DNA of 64,000 nucleotides from Fragum whitleyi (GCA_948146395.1 OX411543.1:66847474-66911473); one strand, 5' to 3'. Shown: positions 12,852-24,325, numbered from the stretch's first letter. Made by a program: numbers and translations. The notes: generated by a model not told the origin, from the letters alone.

Positions 12852-14733
12852 AGAAAACGGACTCAAATTGTTTGTTGAGGATGTTGGCTTTGGAGACCGG
12901 GTCGGTATATATGACACCCTCTGATTTTAAAGGGGCTATGCCAACATTCTCTTTCTTGTTATGTTTGATATAAGTGTAAAATTTCTTATTCCTGCCTGGT
13001 TGGGAGTCATGGTTAAATATGATGTTTTCCATGTATGACCAGTAAGAAGACCTTATCAATTTTTGGATGGTAGACTTAAGGGACTTTAACCCTTCTTGCC
13101 TACGAGTATCGAACTTGTGTTTGAGCTTTGAATAAAGCTTATCACGCTTATGGATAAGTCTTTTCAGTTTAGGGGTTATCCAAGGCAAGTCAGCACGTGG
13201 CTTGCAGATCTTTGTTGGTATGTGCTTGCTACAGGAGTGGTTGAGGCTATCCTTAAATGACACCCAGGCTTTGTTAGGGTCATCATGATTTGTTTGGAAA
13301 AAATTACAGGAGAAATTGACCATGTCTGATTTGATACTGTCCCAGTTTGTTTTCTTGTAATTTCTAATTGGACGCCTAGGCTGTAGGGGGCGACCCCGGT
13401 TTAATTTAATTTCATGGAAAATTATGTCATGGTCTGAATTTGCGAGACTGGGAAGGGACTTGGTTTGGTGTACGATAGACGGGTGGCTAGTGAAGAAAAG
13501 GTCCAAGGTGTTATTTTGCCTGGTAGGGATTTTGACCATTTGCTCAAGATTGTGATGGGACATATTTTCAAGGAAATCTGCGTAGAAGGATCTATTCTTG
13601 CAGTTATCTTTAATTGATTCCCTGTCCCAATCAATGTCGAGAAGGTTGAAATCACCCAGAAGCCAAACAATACTGTCTTTTGGGATCTTATGGAGGGAGG
13701 ACCACAATTCTTTGAGAGATGACGTGTCCAATTCATGGGGCTTATAAAAGGTTCCAACAAAGATATTGCGGATGCCTGGTAGTCTGATTTTGGACCAAGA
13801 AATGTTACAGCTTGTTTTTAATTCAGGCTGGTCTTGGCTAAATAGGGATTTGCTAATAGCTACTATTACACCTCCTCCTTGGCCGTCACATCTATCGTCC
13901 CTGTATATGTTAAAATTGAGGTTGTCAGGGAAGATTTCGGAGGAGCATGTTTCAGGTTTTAACCATGTCTCAGTGAGACAGACAATATCGGGCTTTACCT
14001 GCTCAATTACTTGATGCAAGTCAGGTATTTTATTTCTGACTGACCGACAATTCACATTAATAATCGTTATACGTTCAGAATTCTTAAGCTTTGTTGGTTT
14101 GGGTTTGGGCTTCAGTTGGATAGGGGTGGAGGTATGTTTGGGAGACACAGATGGCATACTGGAGTTTTCAAGTGTTCCATTGGGGTCTGGCAGGTTACTG
14201 AGGGGCCAGTAAAATGAAGTGTCACTTAATGTATCAAGTGACTCAGTAAGGAGATGGTGAAAATTTGATGAACCACACAAACAGCAGTACCAACTAACTT
14301 TGGAATCTGAGAGCCTATCATAGGTAGAGTCACCTATACCCTCGCAGTTAATATGGAACCAGGTGTCACAATTGTTGCAGCAAATACCTTTGTGGGACCA
14401 AGACACATTCACATTACAAAGTCCGCATGGGTAGTTGGAGTGTTCATCAGCACTGGATGTTGAGATGTTTGTTGGCCCTGGGTTGGGCTCAATATCATAT
14501 GTTTCACTGGCTAAAAGGCAGAACAGAAAAATAAGTGAACTGACTTTGGAGTTTGCATCACATCGTTTATGTGAGATGACATGTTTGAAAACATTAGTGA
14601 GTGAAGCTCCAATAAGGCTACGGTATGGCACAGCAGTGTCACAGAGAAGAATATTCTCATTAATTATCTTAGGTGACAATCTAATAGCAAGCACAATGGT
14701 AAAAATCATAAGTAAAGTAACTTTAAAGTCCAT
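12811..14733 (-). CDS. LINE polyprotein, 5' part: leader, 2A motif, PHD finger, endonuclease
   Basis: About 640 codons. I start at the first in-frame ATG (14733): the frame is also open from a TTG at 14763, but a TAA precedes that and a TTG start is unlikely in an animal. Residues 3-19 are strongly hydrophobic (FKVTLLMIFTIVLAIRL), like a signal or anchor, and a second hydrophobic run is at about 64-76. DIEPNPGP lies at 80-87, the 2A ribosome-skipping consensus, predicted to separate G86 from P87. A C4HC3 PHD-type finger follows (C103, C106, C119, C122, H127, C130, C150, C153). The APE-like endonuclease spans about 220-440 with NVNCRS (N228), TETW (E255), GDFN (D361, N363) and SDH (D434, H435), the expected catalytic set for nicking target DNA. 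The frame runs out at 12811 just after the C8 run, and the reverse transcriptase continues in the next frame. Confidence 0.88.
   Translation of the reverse strand: MDFKVTLLMIFTIVLAIRLSPKIINENILLCDTAVPYRSLIGASLTNVFKHVISHKRCDANSKVSSLIFLFCLLASETYDIEPNPGPTNISTSSADEHSNYPCGLCNVNVSWSHKGICCNNCDTWFHINCEGIGDSTYDRLSDSKVSWYCCLCGSSNFHHLLTESLDTLSDTSFYWPLSNLPDPNGTLENSSMPSVSPKHTSTPIQLKPKPKPTKLKNSERITIINVNCRSVRNKIPDLHQVIEQVKPDIVCLTETWLKPETCSSEIFPDNLNFNIYRDDRCDGQGGGVIVAISKSLFSQDQPELKTSCNISWSKIRLPGIRNIFVGTFYKPHELDTSSLKELWSSLHKIPKDSIVWLLGDFNLLDIDWDRESIKDNCKNRSFYADFLENMSHHNLEQMVKIPTRQNNTLDLFFTSHPSIVHQTKSLPSLANSDHDIIFHEIKLNRGRPLQPRRPIRNYKKTNWDSIKSDMVNFSCNFFQTNHDDPNKAWVSFKDSLNHSCSKHIPTKICKPRADLPWITPKLKRLIHKRDKLYSKLKHKFDTRRQEGLKSLKSTIQKLIRSSYWSYMENIIFNHDSQPGRNKKFYTYIKHNKKENVGIAPLKSEGVIYTDPVSKANILNKQFESVFSPPKTPQSVTFML
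12844..12851 (-). other. C8 homopolymer at the LINE frame break
   Basis: On the coding strand eight C lie between TTTTCT and AAAACC, exactly where the endonuclease frame and the reverse transcriptase frame cross. A one-base length change of the run accounts for the break. It may be a mutation, a sequencing or assembly error, or less likely a programmed slip. Confidence 0.75.
14473..14496 (-). other. 2A-type ribosome-skipping motif (DIEPNPGP)
   Basis: The codons for D-I-E-P-N-P-G-P fit the D(V/I)ExNPGP consensus exactly. It is preceded by the hydrophobic stretch SSLIFLFCLLAS and then ETY. 2A-like motifs are documented in APE-type non-LTR elements of sea urchins and molluscs. Predicted products are an 86-residue hydrophobic leader and a PHD-endonuclease-RT protein starting with proline. 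Efficiency here is unknown; the residue just before D is Y rather than the common G. Confidence 0.8.
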
Positions 14734-14790
14734 ATTTGGAGATGTATTTGTGAAAGAGGGCAATTAGATATCAGTTGTCCGAAAATTGGT

Positions 14791-16127
14791 ATTATCCGAG
14801 TACTGGTACAGTTGCATGAAGACAAGATTTCACCTGAACTGTGAAGATTTATTCAAAATAAAGGTCTCACAGTTTGTTATTGGTTAGTTATCTTACTAAT
14901 AGGCTTACCACCACCAAAAAGTATAGCATAGAAGAGACTTTAGAAAGAAAATAATTAAATTTGGTGAAGAGGTTCGAAAACAGGAAGTGACTCTTTCCCG
15001 GCGTTCACACACCTATCACAATCTATGTTTAGGTGTTCCAGTCCACAGGCGATTGGTTCACAATCCAAATTTCGTCTTATAGGTTTTTATATATTGACAT
15101 GTATGACAAAACTCGGATTATAAAAATCGCCTGTGCTTCAACCACCGCGATTTTACAGATAAATTATTGATAGCGGCGTTCATCCCTATTAAAACAAAAT
15201 CCACAAGAAAGGTTTTACATTTAAAACACGTGTCGTCTTGAAACCCGTCTCGAGACTACTGTCGCATGTTGAAAAGTTATGTAAAAGCCCTATTGCATAG
15301 ATGCATAGATGTACGGTTGAAGTAAATACAGGAGTCACGACCTAGAAACTTATAATATTCCAGCAAATTACTACAAGTTACAATAGCGAGGACTTAGGTC
15401 GTAAACATAGTATGTGTCTATACAGTGTATAGATACAAACCTTGTTTTTGCTCTAAACTCTCGATAAGCGTACGCGAATCATTAACTCGCCCGATTGAAT
15501 ATTTTAACTTCATTTTAAATTGAAAGGGAAATTTTGCATTATATTCACATGTTAAAGAATTCTAGTAAATTCACGCCATAAACGAAATAAACAATGATTT
15601 TGAAAAATAATAAATTGAGTCTTATTGAGTCGAAGCTAATAAGAACCTACCAGGTGTTTTTTACGTAGTAACACTGGTGGATGAAAACTTTTTTCACCAG
15701 CAATAGAATACTTTTTTGTGAGAATTTACTGTACATTGGGTTCCAACGAAATATTTTTTAAAATAAATTCTTAAATCATTCACTATCATTTTAGTGATAA
15801 TTCATTTTGTAAAACGGTAAAAAAATCAGAATTTGATATGACCCATTGTAATTTCGATAACATTATGTTAACGATGTTATTCCCCATTGAGATACGTGCT
15901 TAAAATATTGTTAAATGAGTGTACTGTAGATATAAAATCATCTAACGAATTTGTATGTATACATTACTTTTATTAGGTTATTTGATGTTATATGTTTTAC
16001 TCCTAAAACACTTTTCAACAATCCATAAGTCCTCCTTGATTTACCATACATGATACATACATGATCGTCTCATAGAATGGACAATCTTTTGAACGCTACT
16101 GCGGAGACTGACTAGGTGAACACTTAC
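14791..16127. other. anonymous DNA, possibly including LINE 5' UTR at its left edge
   Basis: No coding frame or repeat end was recognised. The first few hundred bases may belong to the LINE. Confidence 0.4.
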
Positions 16128-16159
16128 CTATAGATTCATGCATTTTCATGAATCTATAG
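16128..16159. repeat. perfect 13-bp stem hairpin
   Basis: CTATAGATTCATG at 16128 and its exact complement CATGAATCTATAG at 16147 surround a six-base loop. Function unknown. It lies 22 bases before T1 copy B. Confidence 0.8.
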
Positions 16160-16181
16160 TCATTTATTTTACCTTCTTATA

Positions 16182-16610
16182 CAGTTAACAAAATCGTGAA
16201 ATTTACAAAGTAAATGATTTTAGAATGAATTTGAAATGAAATTTAATGAGTACGAGGAGTAAGCTTTGAATGAATTTAAAGGGAGGTAATCCAATTTCGC
16301 TATTTTTGTCAAAATTGGCCATATTTATTACAACCTTTTAAGAAAACATGCATACCAGTTCTGCAAATAGCTTTTTATGCCTTTCCAAACCATTTAGACG
16401 CTTTCAAAATCAATATAGTCGATAAAATCATGGATTTTTTCTAGAAATCTTTATCCTGCATTTTTTGCTGATCTAGTATTTTAGTAATTTTGGAACGTTT
16501 TTGAATTGTTTGAATGATTATTTGTAATAAATAAGTGGAGCATCGGGTGAGCGACTTAAAATGTCTTTGATCGGGATGAGAGTCGATTTAATTAAATGCT
16601 ACATCCGGTT
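16182..16610 (+). mobile_element. T1 family copy B (right TIR decayed)
   Basis: TA then CAGTTAACAAAATCGTGAAA begins the element. Inner landmarks follow in order: AATGATTTTAGAATGAATTT, AAAGGGAGGTAATCCAA, and near the end AGTGGAGCATCGGGTGAGCG and TTTGATCGGGATGAGAG. The expected right TIR is badly diverged, so the end is approximate. Confidence 0.7.
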
Positions 16611-17074
16611 TACCTCTGGTGGATCTATAATATCGTTATTATCAGATTAAATAATATTTAGTTTTCGAGTTTACAGATGGTCCCATTTCGACAAACGGGT
16701 CATATTTAAGTAAATGTCTAAATAAACCTTGAATGTTACTTTTTCCTTCATGTACATGCATGATCATTTAGTATAAAACAACAATCAGAATGTCGGTTAA
16801 TTCAATGTCATAGACATTCTCCGAATTGCTTTTAGTTTAATATCGACGTACCTGACGTCGCGCACGCTAATGCTTAAAACATTTTGTTACGTCGATTTTG
16901 CCATTTCGACTTAATTACATCTTTTTTTCTGAAGCGCTTCTTGTTTATCGCTTTAGATATGTCATGCGTATTTAATTTCAATTGCTATATCAAATATATT
17001 CCCAATAAGGAAGAATTAACTTTTTTCTGCTGGAAGCATTTTCACTATCAATCTTATTCCGTACATATATAGAG

Positions 17075-17230
17075 AAAGGGGCAATTGCTTGTAACCACTG
17101 CCACCCACTTTTGCAGCTGGTTGGACTGGGACTGTGTTTGTGAAGTGTCCTGCCCAAATACACTACCCGCCTCCGGTGGGGCTCGATCATGCAACCGTCA
17201 GGTTACGAACCAGACTGTGAGTGGTCGGGG
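17075..17230 (-). mobile_element. tRNA-derived SINE fragment, family S2
   Basis: On the minus strand: ACCTGACGGTTGCATGATCG with a degenerate B box (GATCGAGCCCC), then TTTGGGCAGGACACTTCACA, then CAGTCCAACCAGCTGCAAAA and GTGGGTGGCAG. This order closely resembles a SINE body widespread in marine invertebrates (a TTGGGCAAGGCACTTTA-type block followed by a CCACCCAGCTG-type block). The 5' part with the A box was not recognised, so it is probably truncated. A G13 run at 17276-17288 lies nearby. Confidence 0.65.
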
Positions 17231-17447
17231 ATGTGTGGGAGGCGAATGTCAGGGATGGGGAGGGGGTTGTATAACGGGGGGGGGGGGGTGAACGTTTGTT
17301 CATAGATTAGTGCTTTTGGTATAATCAATAAACAGCATTAAGGCTTAATTTGTATGTTCAAAGTGAGTGCGATTTTGAAAAAAAAATACAATGTATTGCA
17401 AGGGCTGTACATATTTATGTACCAGTATTTATTTATATATAAATATA

Positions 17448-17932
17448 CAGTTAACAGCATCGTGAAATTGACAAGTTAAATGATTTTGGAATGAAATCGA
17501 ATTTGTGTGTGGAGCGAGTTTTGAGCGCATTTAATGGGATGAATCCAATATTTATACCCCCCCCCCCCCTTTAATGAAATATGCCTACAAGTTCTATAAA
17601 TAGCTTCCTATTTTTCCAAGAATCTATCAGACGCTTACAACTTGAAATATGTCAGTGAAATCAAGATTTTTTTCTAGCTTTATTAATTTTTAATGAAGTT
17701 GTTTGATTCTATCTTTTCAAGTTTCAAGAGAGCCTATCAGTTCAAATATGTCAGTGAAATCGCGTTTTTTCTAGCTTTATTCATTTTGAATGACGTTGAT
17801 GGTACTATCTTTTTCTGTGATTTTGAAGCGGTTTGAAATGGTTTGAGTAAGTGTTGGAAATAAATGACTGGAGCGCTGAGCGAGTGATTTTGAATGGTTT
17901 TGATCTAGTCAATTTCACGGTGTTGTTAACTG
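17448..17932 (+). mobile_element. T1 family copy C, both TIRs and TA duplication present
   Basis: This is the clearest copy (485 bp): TA, CAGTTAACAGCATCGTGAAA ... TTTCACGGTGTTGTTAACTG, TA. The inside carries TGGAGCGAGTTTTGAGCG, a C13 run (17557-17569), a GTCAGTGAAATC motif that occurs twice about 100 bases apart, and GAGCGCTGAGCGAGTGATT near the right end. No coding capacity. Confidence 0.85.
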
Positions 17933-19619
17933 TAATCTTAAAATTTTGTGGATAAAATTAAAAAGCGACATTAAGCTCAGATGAAATTGTAAACACAAGG
18001 GTTAAAGCGAAAAATCCGCCAAGACGTCATGTCCGCGTTTGATTTGAAAGTTCATGAGGTTTACAATTCTATGTATACAAACAAGACTTTAGATGTTTTC
18101 GTTTGTCTAGGAGCATCAATATTGTTTTCCCACTCGATAGAACATGCAGAGCGAGTCTTAATTATCTTCAGGGCAGCGAGAGTAATTAGCCAGAATCAAA
18201 ATATTTAGATATCCTCGAGTACCCATTTAATTGCAATGATATAGGTAGGATAGATAGAAGTGCTCCCTTTCAGTAAAAAGCATATAACAAGCGATCTAGA
18301 GAACTATTTTTGACTTTTACTTTCCTGTCTTATGAAATAGGAAATTGCTAGAAAGAAACGTTCCACATTAAAAGCCGACACAAGAAGTAAGATGTTCATT
18401 TACGTATTTTGTGTTACTGAATTGCGATAGTCACCAAAAGTAACTTGCAATCTCTCTCAAAGCAATCCGTATGGGATAAATGACAAGAAAGATACAGTTT
18501 AAATTGAACATAGGGCATTTTAATGAAATGCCGTAAAATACATACACGTTTTTATTCTAAAATGAAATGTAGGAAAATTCAAATGAACCTAGGTCAAAAT
18601 ATTCACTATGGTATGGATTTTATCCCATAAGTGGACATGAACTACGCATCTCCTAGACACAATTTATGCACACAAATTCATTGAATGCAAGTATATCTTA
18701 GTTTATGCAAGTTTATATCACAAGCTCGACGTTATGGTGTTACTATTAATTAGCATGTTAAAAGACTTTTTTTGTGGGTACAGTGATATCTTTTCAAATA
18801 AAATCGGAAAATTCCAATGAATGTTTATAAAAAATGAAGAATGTTTTCGACATTTATTTTTTCAATATACAACAATTAAAAAATACTTTTAGTCAAACCT
18901 GTCAAAAAAATTAGCGAATTTTTTAACGTACTGCGTTTGTCTTTTTTCCAAATTTCGACGTTATGGTAATAAACTTTGATCCCCTATTGTAGAAACGTCA
19001 CAAAAAGATGCGAGCATATAAAACGGAAACAGAAAAAAAGAAATATCAAATTTTAGACAAATTTCATCGGGCCATTTTTTTAAAAAAAATAGTTTAATGC
19101 TATTATTTCCGGTCTCAAATATTTGAACATTTTACTTTTATTCAATCACATTTTTTATCGTTGAATATAAGTATTTCCTGATTACATGCTAATGTTCTCA
19201 ATTTATTTAGCGTCATTTTGATGTTTTCAATTGAGTTGAATCGTCTTTAATTTGATCACGGTACATGTAAGCGTTTAAGTAGGTGTGGGGCCATTTGTGA
19301 AAAACGCGCGAAATCGTCATTTTATTGACGTCATGGTAACGTTAATTCTACATTGAACGTGAAAAAAATATACACCGTTGAGATCGCAATAGACATAGAT
19401 TATATAGATACAGATTTTTATGCACTTATCTAAAAAAAAAAACGCTATTGACCTCTTCCATCTTAAAACTCCTTTATCGAAGAACCGCGTTCTTTTGATA
19501 TACGCCATTCATTAATCAACGCAAGCAATCTATCTATATAAAAGAATCGGCAAGAGACAACTTTTAAGCAAACACATACATATACCTTTCCACTGCAAAC
19601 TTATTTTTGTTATAATATA
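17933..19619. other. anonymous AT-rich DNA
   Basis: No gene, RNA or element end was recognised. Confidence 0.4.
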
Positions 19620-20055
19620 CATTAAGGAATATCGTGAAATTGCCAAGGTGAATGATTTCTGAATGAAATTGGAATGAAATTGAATGAGTGCAAAGGGTGA
19701 GATTTGAGTGAAATTTCAGAGAGGTAGTACAATACTACTAATTTGGACGAAATTACTGATAATTTTTACCCTTTGATAAAATAAACCCATTTTCTGTTAG
19801 TTTGTCTTCATGGACCAAACCAATCGGACGCTTCATAATCCACATCAGATAATATAACAGCGAAATAATTTATTCGGCATGAATGAAATTTTAATTTTTT
19901 TGAAATATTTCAAAGTGTTTTTGAACAATTTCGGAGCATTTTTGTGTCATTGTAGTGAACGTTTAAGTTACACTAAATGCAGCGTTGAGTGAGCGATTTA
20001 TAGTGTTTTTGATCGACGTGAATCACGATTTCACAATTTAATTTTTTTCTAATTG
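19620..20055 (+). mobile_element. T1 family copy D
   Basis: TA, CATTAAGGAATATCGTGAAA at left; AATCACGATTTCACAATTTA and TCTAATTG then TA at right, both diverged. GATTTCTGAATGAAATTGGA and GAGAGGTAGTACAA lie in the left part and GCAGCGTTGAGTGAGCGATT in the right part, in family order. Confidence 0.65.
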
Positions 20056-22420
20056 TACATGGTTAACTTTCATGAACATTATGAACAGGCATTATCGATA
20101 CGTGTTAAATTGACATGTACATGTATTTAGCAAACTGTGCATCTGAGCAATTACAAGTTACAAAACTTTATGAAGTGTTTTTGAAACAATAATTATTTTG
20201 ACCGTTTCTGTACCCTGAATTCTTCTCCGTTTTGCGAAAACTCGAAATCCAATGACATTACACTTATATCGACACTCCCTCATTCTAGCCCGAGTCATAA
20301 TAAAGTTTCACAGGTGTTGCCCTGAAATACAGTGTGATATTAATCGAACTAATTTTTCATGTCAAGTCTTAATATTATCTTACGTCCAAACAATTGAAAT
20401 ATTTATTATTCCCGAATACTTTGATAGCGCAATCCAAGATGACAACAAGAAACTATTAAACACAGACCTTTCTTAGTATTAAAGTGCTAAAGATTTTTTT
20501 TTTTGGAAATATATAGTAATCATAATTATCACTTTGTTATATCTGATATGAAAAATATCTAAGTCAAATATTCGTTTTTAACGCCTAATAATTCATACTC
20601 GTGAGATATTTGTCTTATCAGACGTAACAAGTTCAGCATCCTATTTCTATGAATTAAATATAATTTATGTTGTTAAATTTATAGAAAAATTACATAATAA
20701 TGTATACACAGATGATATAATCCGAGAGTACCATAGAAGCATGTATGGTTACTTTGTTCTTTTAAGCGTGACCCATGCGGTTCTTCTCGCCTGTTCATAA
20801 CCCCAGACTTTAGAATTTTTTATGAAGATAGCATAAAAACAGACATTGAACGAGTTTTTTGGCTGGATTTCAGCGTTTGTTTCCGATAATTTGAAAACCT
20901 GTTCCAACTTTTACCTGTTCATAACGTTTGATGTTGAAGTGTATTTATTCAATGCCACTTGAAGTAAAATAAAAGCTCGTTTTATGAGATGTTGCTTATA
21001 CATGTATATGAATTATTTCTATTGAAAGCTGTTCAACGAAATATTCGCTGAATTTCAACTCCCATTCCTGTCGAATGTAGTGAAAAATATTCAATATACT
21101 TATTCAATTGCAAAAGAAATATGTTGTTTTTGTAAAAGTAATAACGACTATGGGTAGATTTTGCGCGGAAATATACTTTTACTTAAAGATTCCCGTGCCA
21201 TTTCTTCGTTAGAGATAAATACAGGTTTAAATAACACTTGAAAAAAAAACTTACAAAATACCTTGCAAATGAAATTTCGGTTGTCTTAAATGGCAAGTTT
21301 TACTCATATATGTTTATGAAACAATTACCTAGTAGGAAAAAAAAGATAGCTTACAAAGTATGCAATTTTATTAGTTACCATTCTTCTCGCGCTTCTGAGA
21401 CTTTTCCTTATTTATACCTGTAACTTTAACCGATCTCTGGTAACGTCCCTTAACCGCTTACATGGCAGATTTTAAAACGCTATATTACAGTAAAATATAT
21501 CGTTTAGCACAAAACACGAAAAGTGAATCGTTTTGGTCCAACACAAAATTAGATAAGCTGTAATTATCACGTTTATACTCCCCAGTGTTCCGCAAACGTG
21601 TTTGACAAAAATGGCGGAAGTCAACAGTAGTCTTCCTATCGTTTTGAATTTCGGGCCTTGATCTAACTTCATGCATTTTTTTCTATAGTTCCACATTTAC
21701 TTCATTACATCATCAAAACCCATATTTATTCATAATGATAAACCCAGACACTTTTATTTATCAGCGCAATGAGCGCAACATAGTTAAAGGTTTTACTGTC
21801 AGGAGAACCTTACACCTATAAGCGTCTGCCATTTTTACGGATCATAGAGATAAAGGTACAGAAGATAATGTTATAAATCCATAGGAGAGCGTACCTTCTT
21901 TCGGAGTAATTGCGCTGCGCATCAGCGCTGCGCCATTTGTGATGAGTTTGTGATGTTGATTTAAGTGTTCATGTGAATTGGTTTATTATTGATATAAGCA
22001 AATTGTCCTGGTCAAAAAATTAAGTCTTTGCTAGAAAAAAATACTTTTTTTCAATTCTCTTAATTTGAAAATGCGATAGATTTTACATGGTTGCTGATAA
22101 TTTTGCTAATTACTCCTTTTTCTGGAAAAAAAAAACATTATAAATGACGAACTCTCTTTTATCTCGAAAAAAATGACCAACAATCTAAAGGATCGGTCGT
22201 AGCCGACGCTGCATTAACATATTAACGTTACTTTGAGCTTTTTGATCTAAAAATGAAATAAAATTTATCGTTATTCTTTTTTTTCAATTGCGGATTTTTC
22301 TGAAATGTTTAAATTTATGTTCGGTTTATGTTATTGTCTTTTTTTTTTTATTATATCTTCTGTTAGTAAAATTTTGTTTTTCATTGATATAAGCGCATAA
22401 TTAAATTACGTTTTTGACTT
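20056..22420. other. anonymous AT-rich DNA
   Basis: No gene seen. GCGCTGCGC occurs twice, four bases apart, near 21912-21933. The 74-codon frame at 20252-20476 and the 74-codon minus frame at 21472-21696 lack any known domain. Confidence 0.4.
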
Positions 22421-22488
22421 AGTCCTTTCGATTTAATGTGTTGTTTGGTTTGTTTACGGTTGGTATTTTTATTAAAATCGAAAGGAGT
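22421..22488. repeat. inverted repeat with 17-18 bp arms
   Basis: AGTCCTTTCGATTTAAT at 22421 pairs with ATTAAAATCGAAAGGAGT at 22471. The CCTTTCGATTT phrase recurs once more in the loop of the MITE at 22610. Confidence 0.65.
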
Positions 22489-22609
22489 TGATCATCGATA
22501 CAAGAAGCAATAATCATTGAAATAATGTTTAGATTATTTATTTATTCGATCAAAAGTCTGATTTTCAATAAAATTTAATTTAATGCGAATGAGTAAAGAA
22601 ATAATTATA

Positions 22610-22804
22610 CATTAGTAAATAGATGAGAAATGATTTATTTGGTGTTTTATCTCGGTGTTTGTTCTTGACTTTTCCTTTCGATTTTTTGCCTCTTTACCCG
22701 CGTATTGATTTAGCGTGTCTGGGGACTACTTATTTACATAACCACATTTTCACAAACACCGAGATAAAACACCAAATAAATCATTCCTCATCTATTTACT
22801 AATG
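22610..22804. mobile_element. 195 bp MITE with 51 bp near-perfect TIRs and TA flanks
   Basis: The left arm (22610-22660) starts CATTAGTAAATAGATGAG and runs to CTCGGTGTTT. The right arm (22753-22804) is its complement with about two differences, ending CTCATCTATTTACTAATG. TA flanks both sides (22608 and 22805). The loop of about 92 bases is non-coding. The near-identity of the arms suggests a young or gene-converted element. Confidence 0.85.
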
Positions 22805-23284
22805 TAACAGCGCTGAAGCCGGGCTATAGTCAGATTCTCTGACAATTCTAGTTCAAATTTAAACCTAGAGTCACAAATCAAAATGTAGCCTCCAAATTAC
22901 ATTAATAAAGCCATTTAGTGCATGTAGATGTAAATGTGCAATTAAAATATTCTGTTGTTTTGTTAATAGTTTATTTTCTCACAATTTATTGTACAGTCCC
23001 GGTAAATAAACTGTAAAGGTAAAAAGTACTAAATTCTGAGAATCTGAGAGAAAAGAGAAACTTCAGGGAGAAACCTGCCAGAGAGAAAAGAAAAATTTCT
23101 CTTTTATTTCTCCAATAAAATATAGTACATGCTCAGGGAGAAAAATGAAAAGTGGACTTTTTTTTTCTTTACCAGGACTGTGTGTGTGTATAGTTTATGT
23201 TTGCAATATTAGCATAAAAATGAGCCTGTGCGTGACAAAACTAACAATTTGATTTTCTGACCAGGGTTGACACAAACCAGGTTG

Positions 23285-23824
23285 TGCAGCAACAAAAGAT
23301 ATCTAAATGCTTGAAATTTCCTAAGTACTGAGTAGAGGACTTGTACTATTTGTGTAGCGAAAACAAAAGCGCTGATCAGGTTTGTGGTTTATTGCCAAGC
23401 TGATCTTCATTTTTGTTTTTACTTTCAATGGCAAATTGTTGGTTTTCTCACACAGTGGCTAAAATGGAAATAAGATATGCAAGGGACAAGCAAATAAATG
23501 CAGTGGACCAACTTACATGTATATTTTGACATTTGTTTCAAATGCTCCTTTCATATATTTGACTTCAAAAGTGCATTTCAATTCAAAACAGGTGGGTGGT
23601 TAACTTTACCATACCCTTTTTAAGAGCTGGGTAAACAATACTATAAGCTTATGACAAACAAAACAAAATAAGCTTTCTCATGATGAAACCGACATTTTTC
23701 CTGACTAGGTAATACACACCAACCTGTACACACCAAAAAATAGCTAGAGGCTTGAAGTTTCGTATTCAGAAAGCAAAGGAATTGTACTATCATTTGGGTC
23801 TTTTTTTCTGCAATGCAAATTGTT
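23285..23824 (+). repeat. two diverged copies of a ~170 bp dispersed repeat
   Basis: Shared phrases in order: ATATCTAAATGCTTGAAATT / AATAGCTAGAGGCTTGAAGT, then GGACTTGTACTATTTGTG / GGAATTGTACTATCATTTG, then GCAAATTGTTG. A third copy is at 26195. Identity unknown; no coding signal. Confidence 0.6.
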
Positions 23825-24325
23825 GCTTTTCCCATGAGCGAGCTCAAATACTGCCCATTGTTGTGTTCATGTAAATTTTGTTGTTCATAGACAAACAAGC
23901 CATCTTTTACTAGTCATGTTCTTTTTACATTTTATATCACAAGTTTACCCCCGTTTCTAAGATGAATGTTGAATTTTTCTTGATTGTATATGCTTTTCCC
24001 ATGAGCGAGCTCAAATACTGCCCATTGTTGTGTTCATATAAATTTTGTTGTTCATAGACAAACAAGCCATCTTTTACTAGTCATGTTCTTTTTACATTTT
24101 ATATCACAAGTTTACCCCCGTTTCTAAGATGAATGTTGAATTTTTCTTGATTGTATATGCTTTTCCCATGAGCGAGCTCAAATACTGCCCATTGTTGTGT
24201 TCATATAAATTTTGTTGTACATAGACAAACAAGCCATCTTTTACTAGTCATGTTCTTTTTACATTTTATATCACAAGTTAACCCCCGTTTCTAAGATGAA
24301 TGTTGAATTTTTCTTGATTGTTGTA
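23825..24325 (+). repeat. 3 x ~167 bp tandem repeat, almost identical units
   Basis: TGCTTTTCCCATGAGCGAGC begins units at 23825, 23991 and 24158. Units differ at only a few sites (for example CATGTAAA versus CATATAAA, and one one-base gap). The array starts inside the second copy of the neighbouring dispersed repeat, so it probably grew by unequal exchange or replication slippage there. Confidence 0.9.

Larger units (their letters stand above)
11108..14790 (-). mobile_element. APE-type non-LTR retrotransposon (CR1/L2-like LINE), nearly intact
   Basis: A minus-strand element with one long open frame split by a single one-base frame change at 12844-12851. Order of parts: hydrophobic leader, 2A motif, PHD finger, apurinic-like endonuclease, reverse transcriptase, and a C-terminal FFPRTVKQW-type block typical of CR1/L2/Jockey-group proteins. 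There is no RNase H and no LTR. Three copies of CATCTA at 11111-11128 (GTAGAT on the element strand) may be the 3' terminal microsatellite, as is common for CR1/L2-type ends. The 5' boundary is not visible; 14790 is a rough guess and the 5' UTR may run further. Compared with other elements here it is little decayed, which suggests recent insertion. Confidence 0.88.

Noticed and set aside
11286..12917. Reverse transcriptase as a separate second ORF with its own start
   Set aside because: The frame opens with GTG and overlaps the first frame only up to the C8 run. The sequence makes sense as one protein broken by a one-base change.
13422..14014. Frames within the LINE on the other frame and strand (13422-13760, 13766-14014, 12260-12490, 14435-14767)
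   Set aside because: They are shadows of the LINE coding frame, with no motif of their own.
23825..24325. Possible CRISPR-like array
   Set aside because: Units are contiguous 167-base tandem repeats without spacers, and the genome is clearly eukaryotic.
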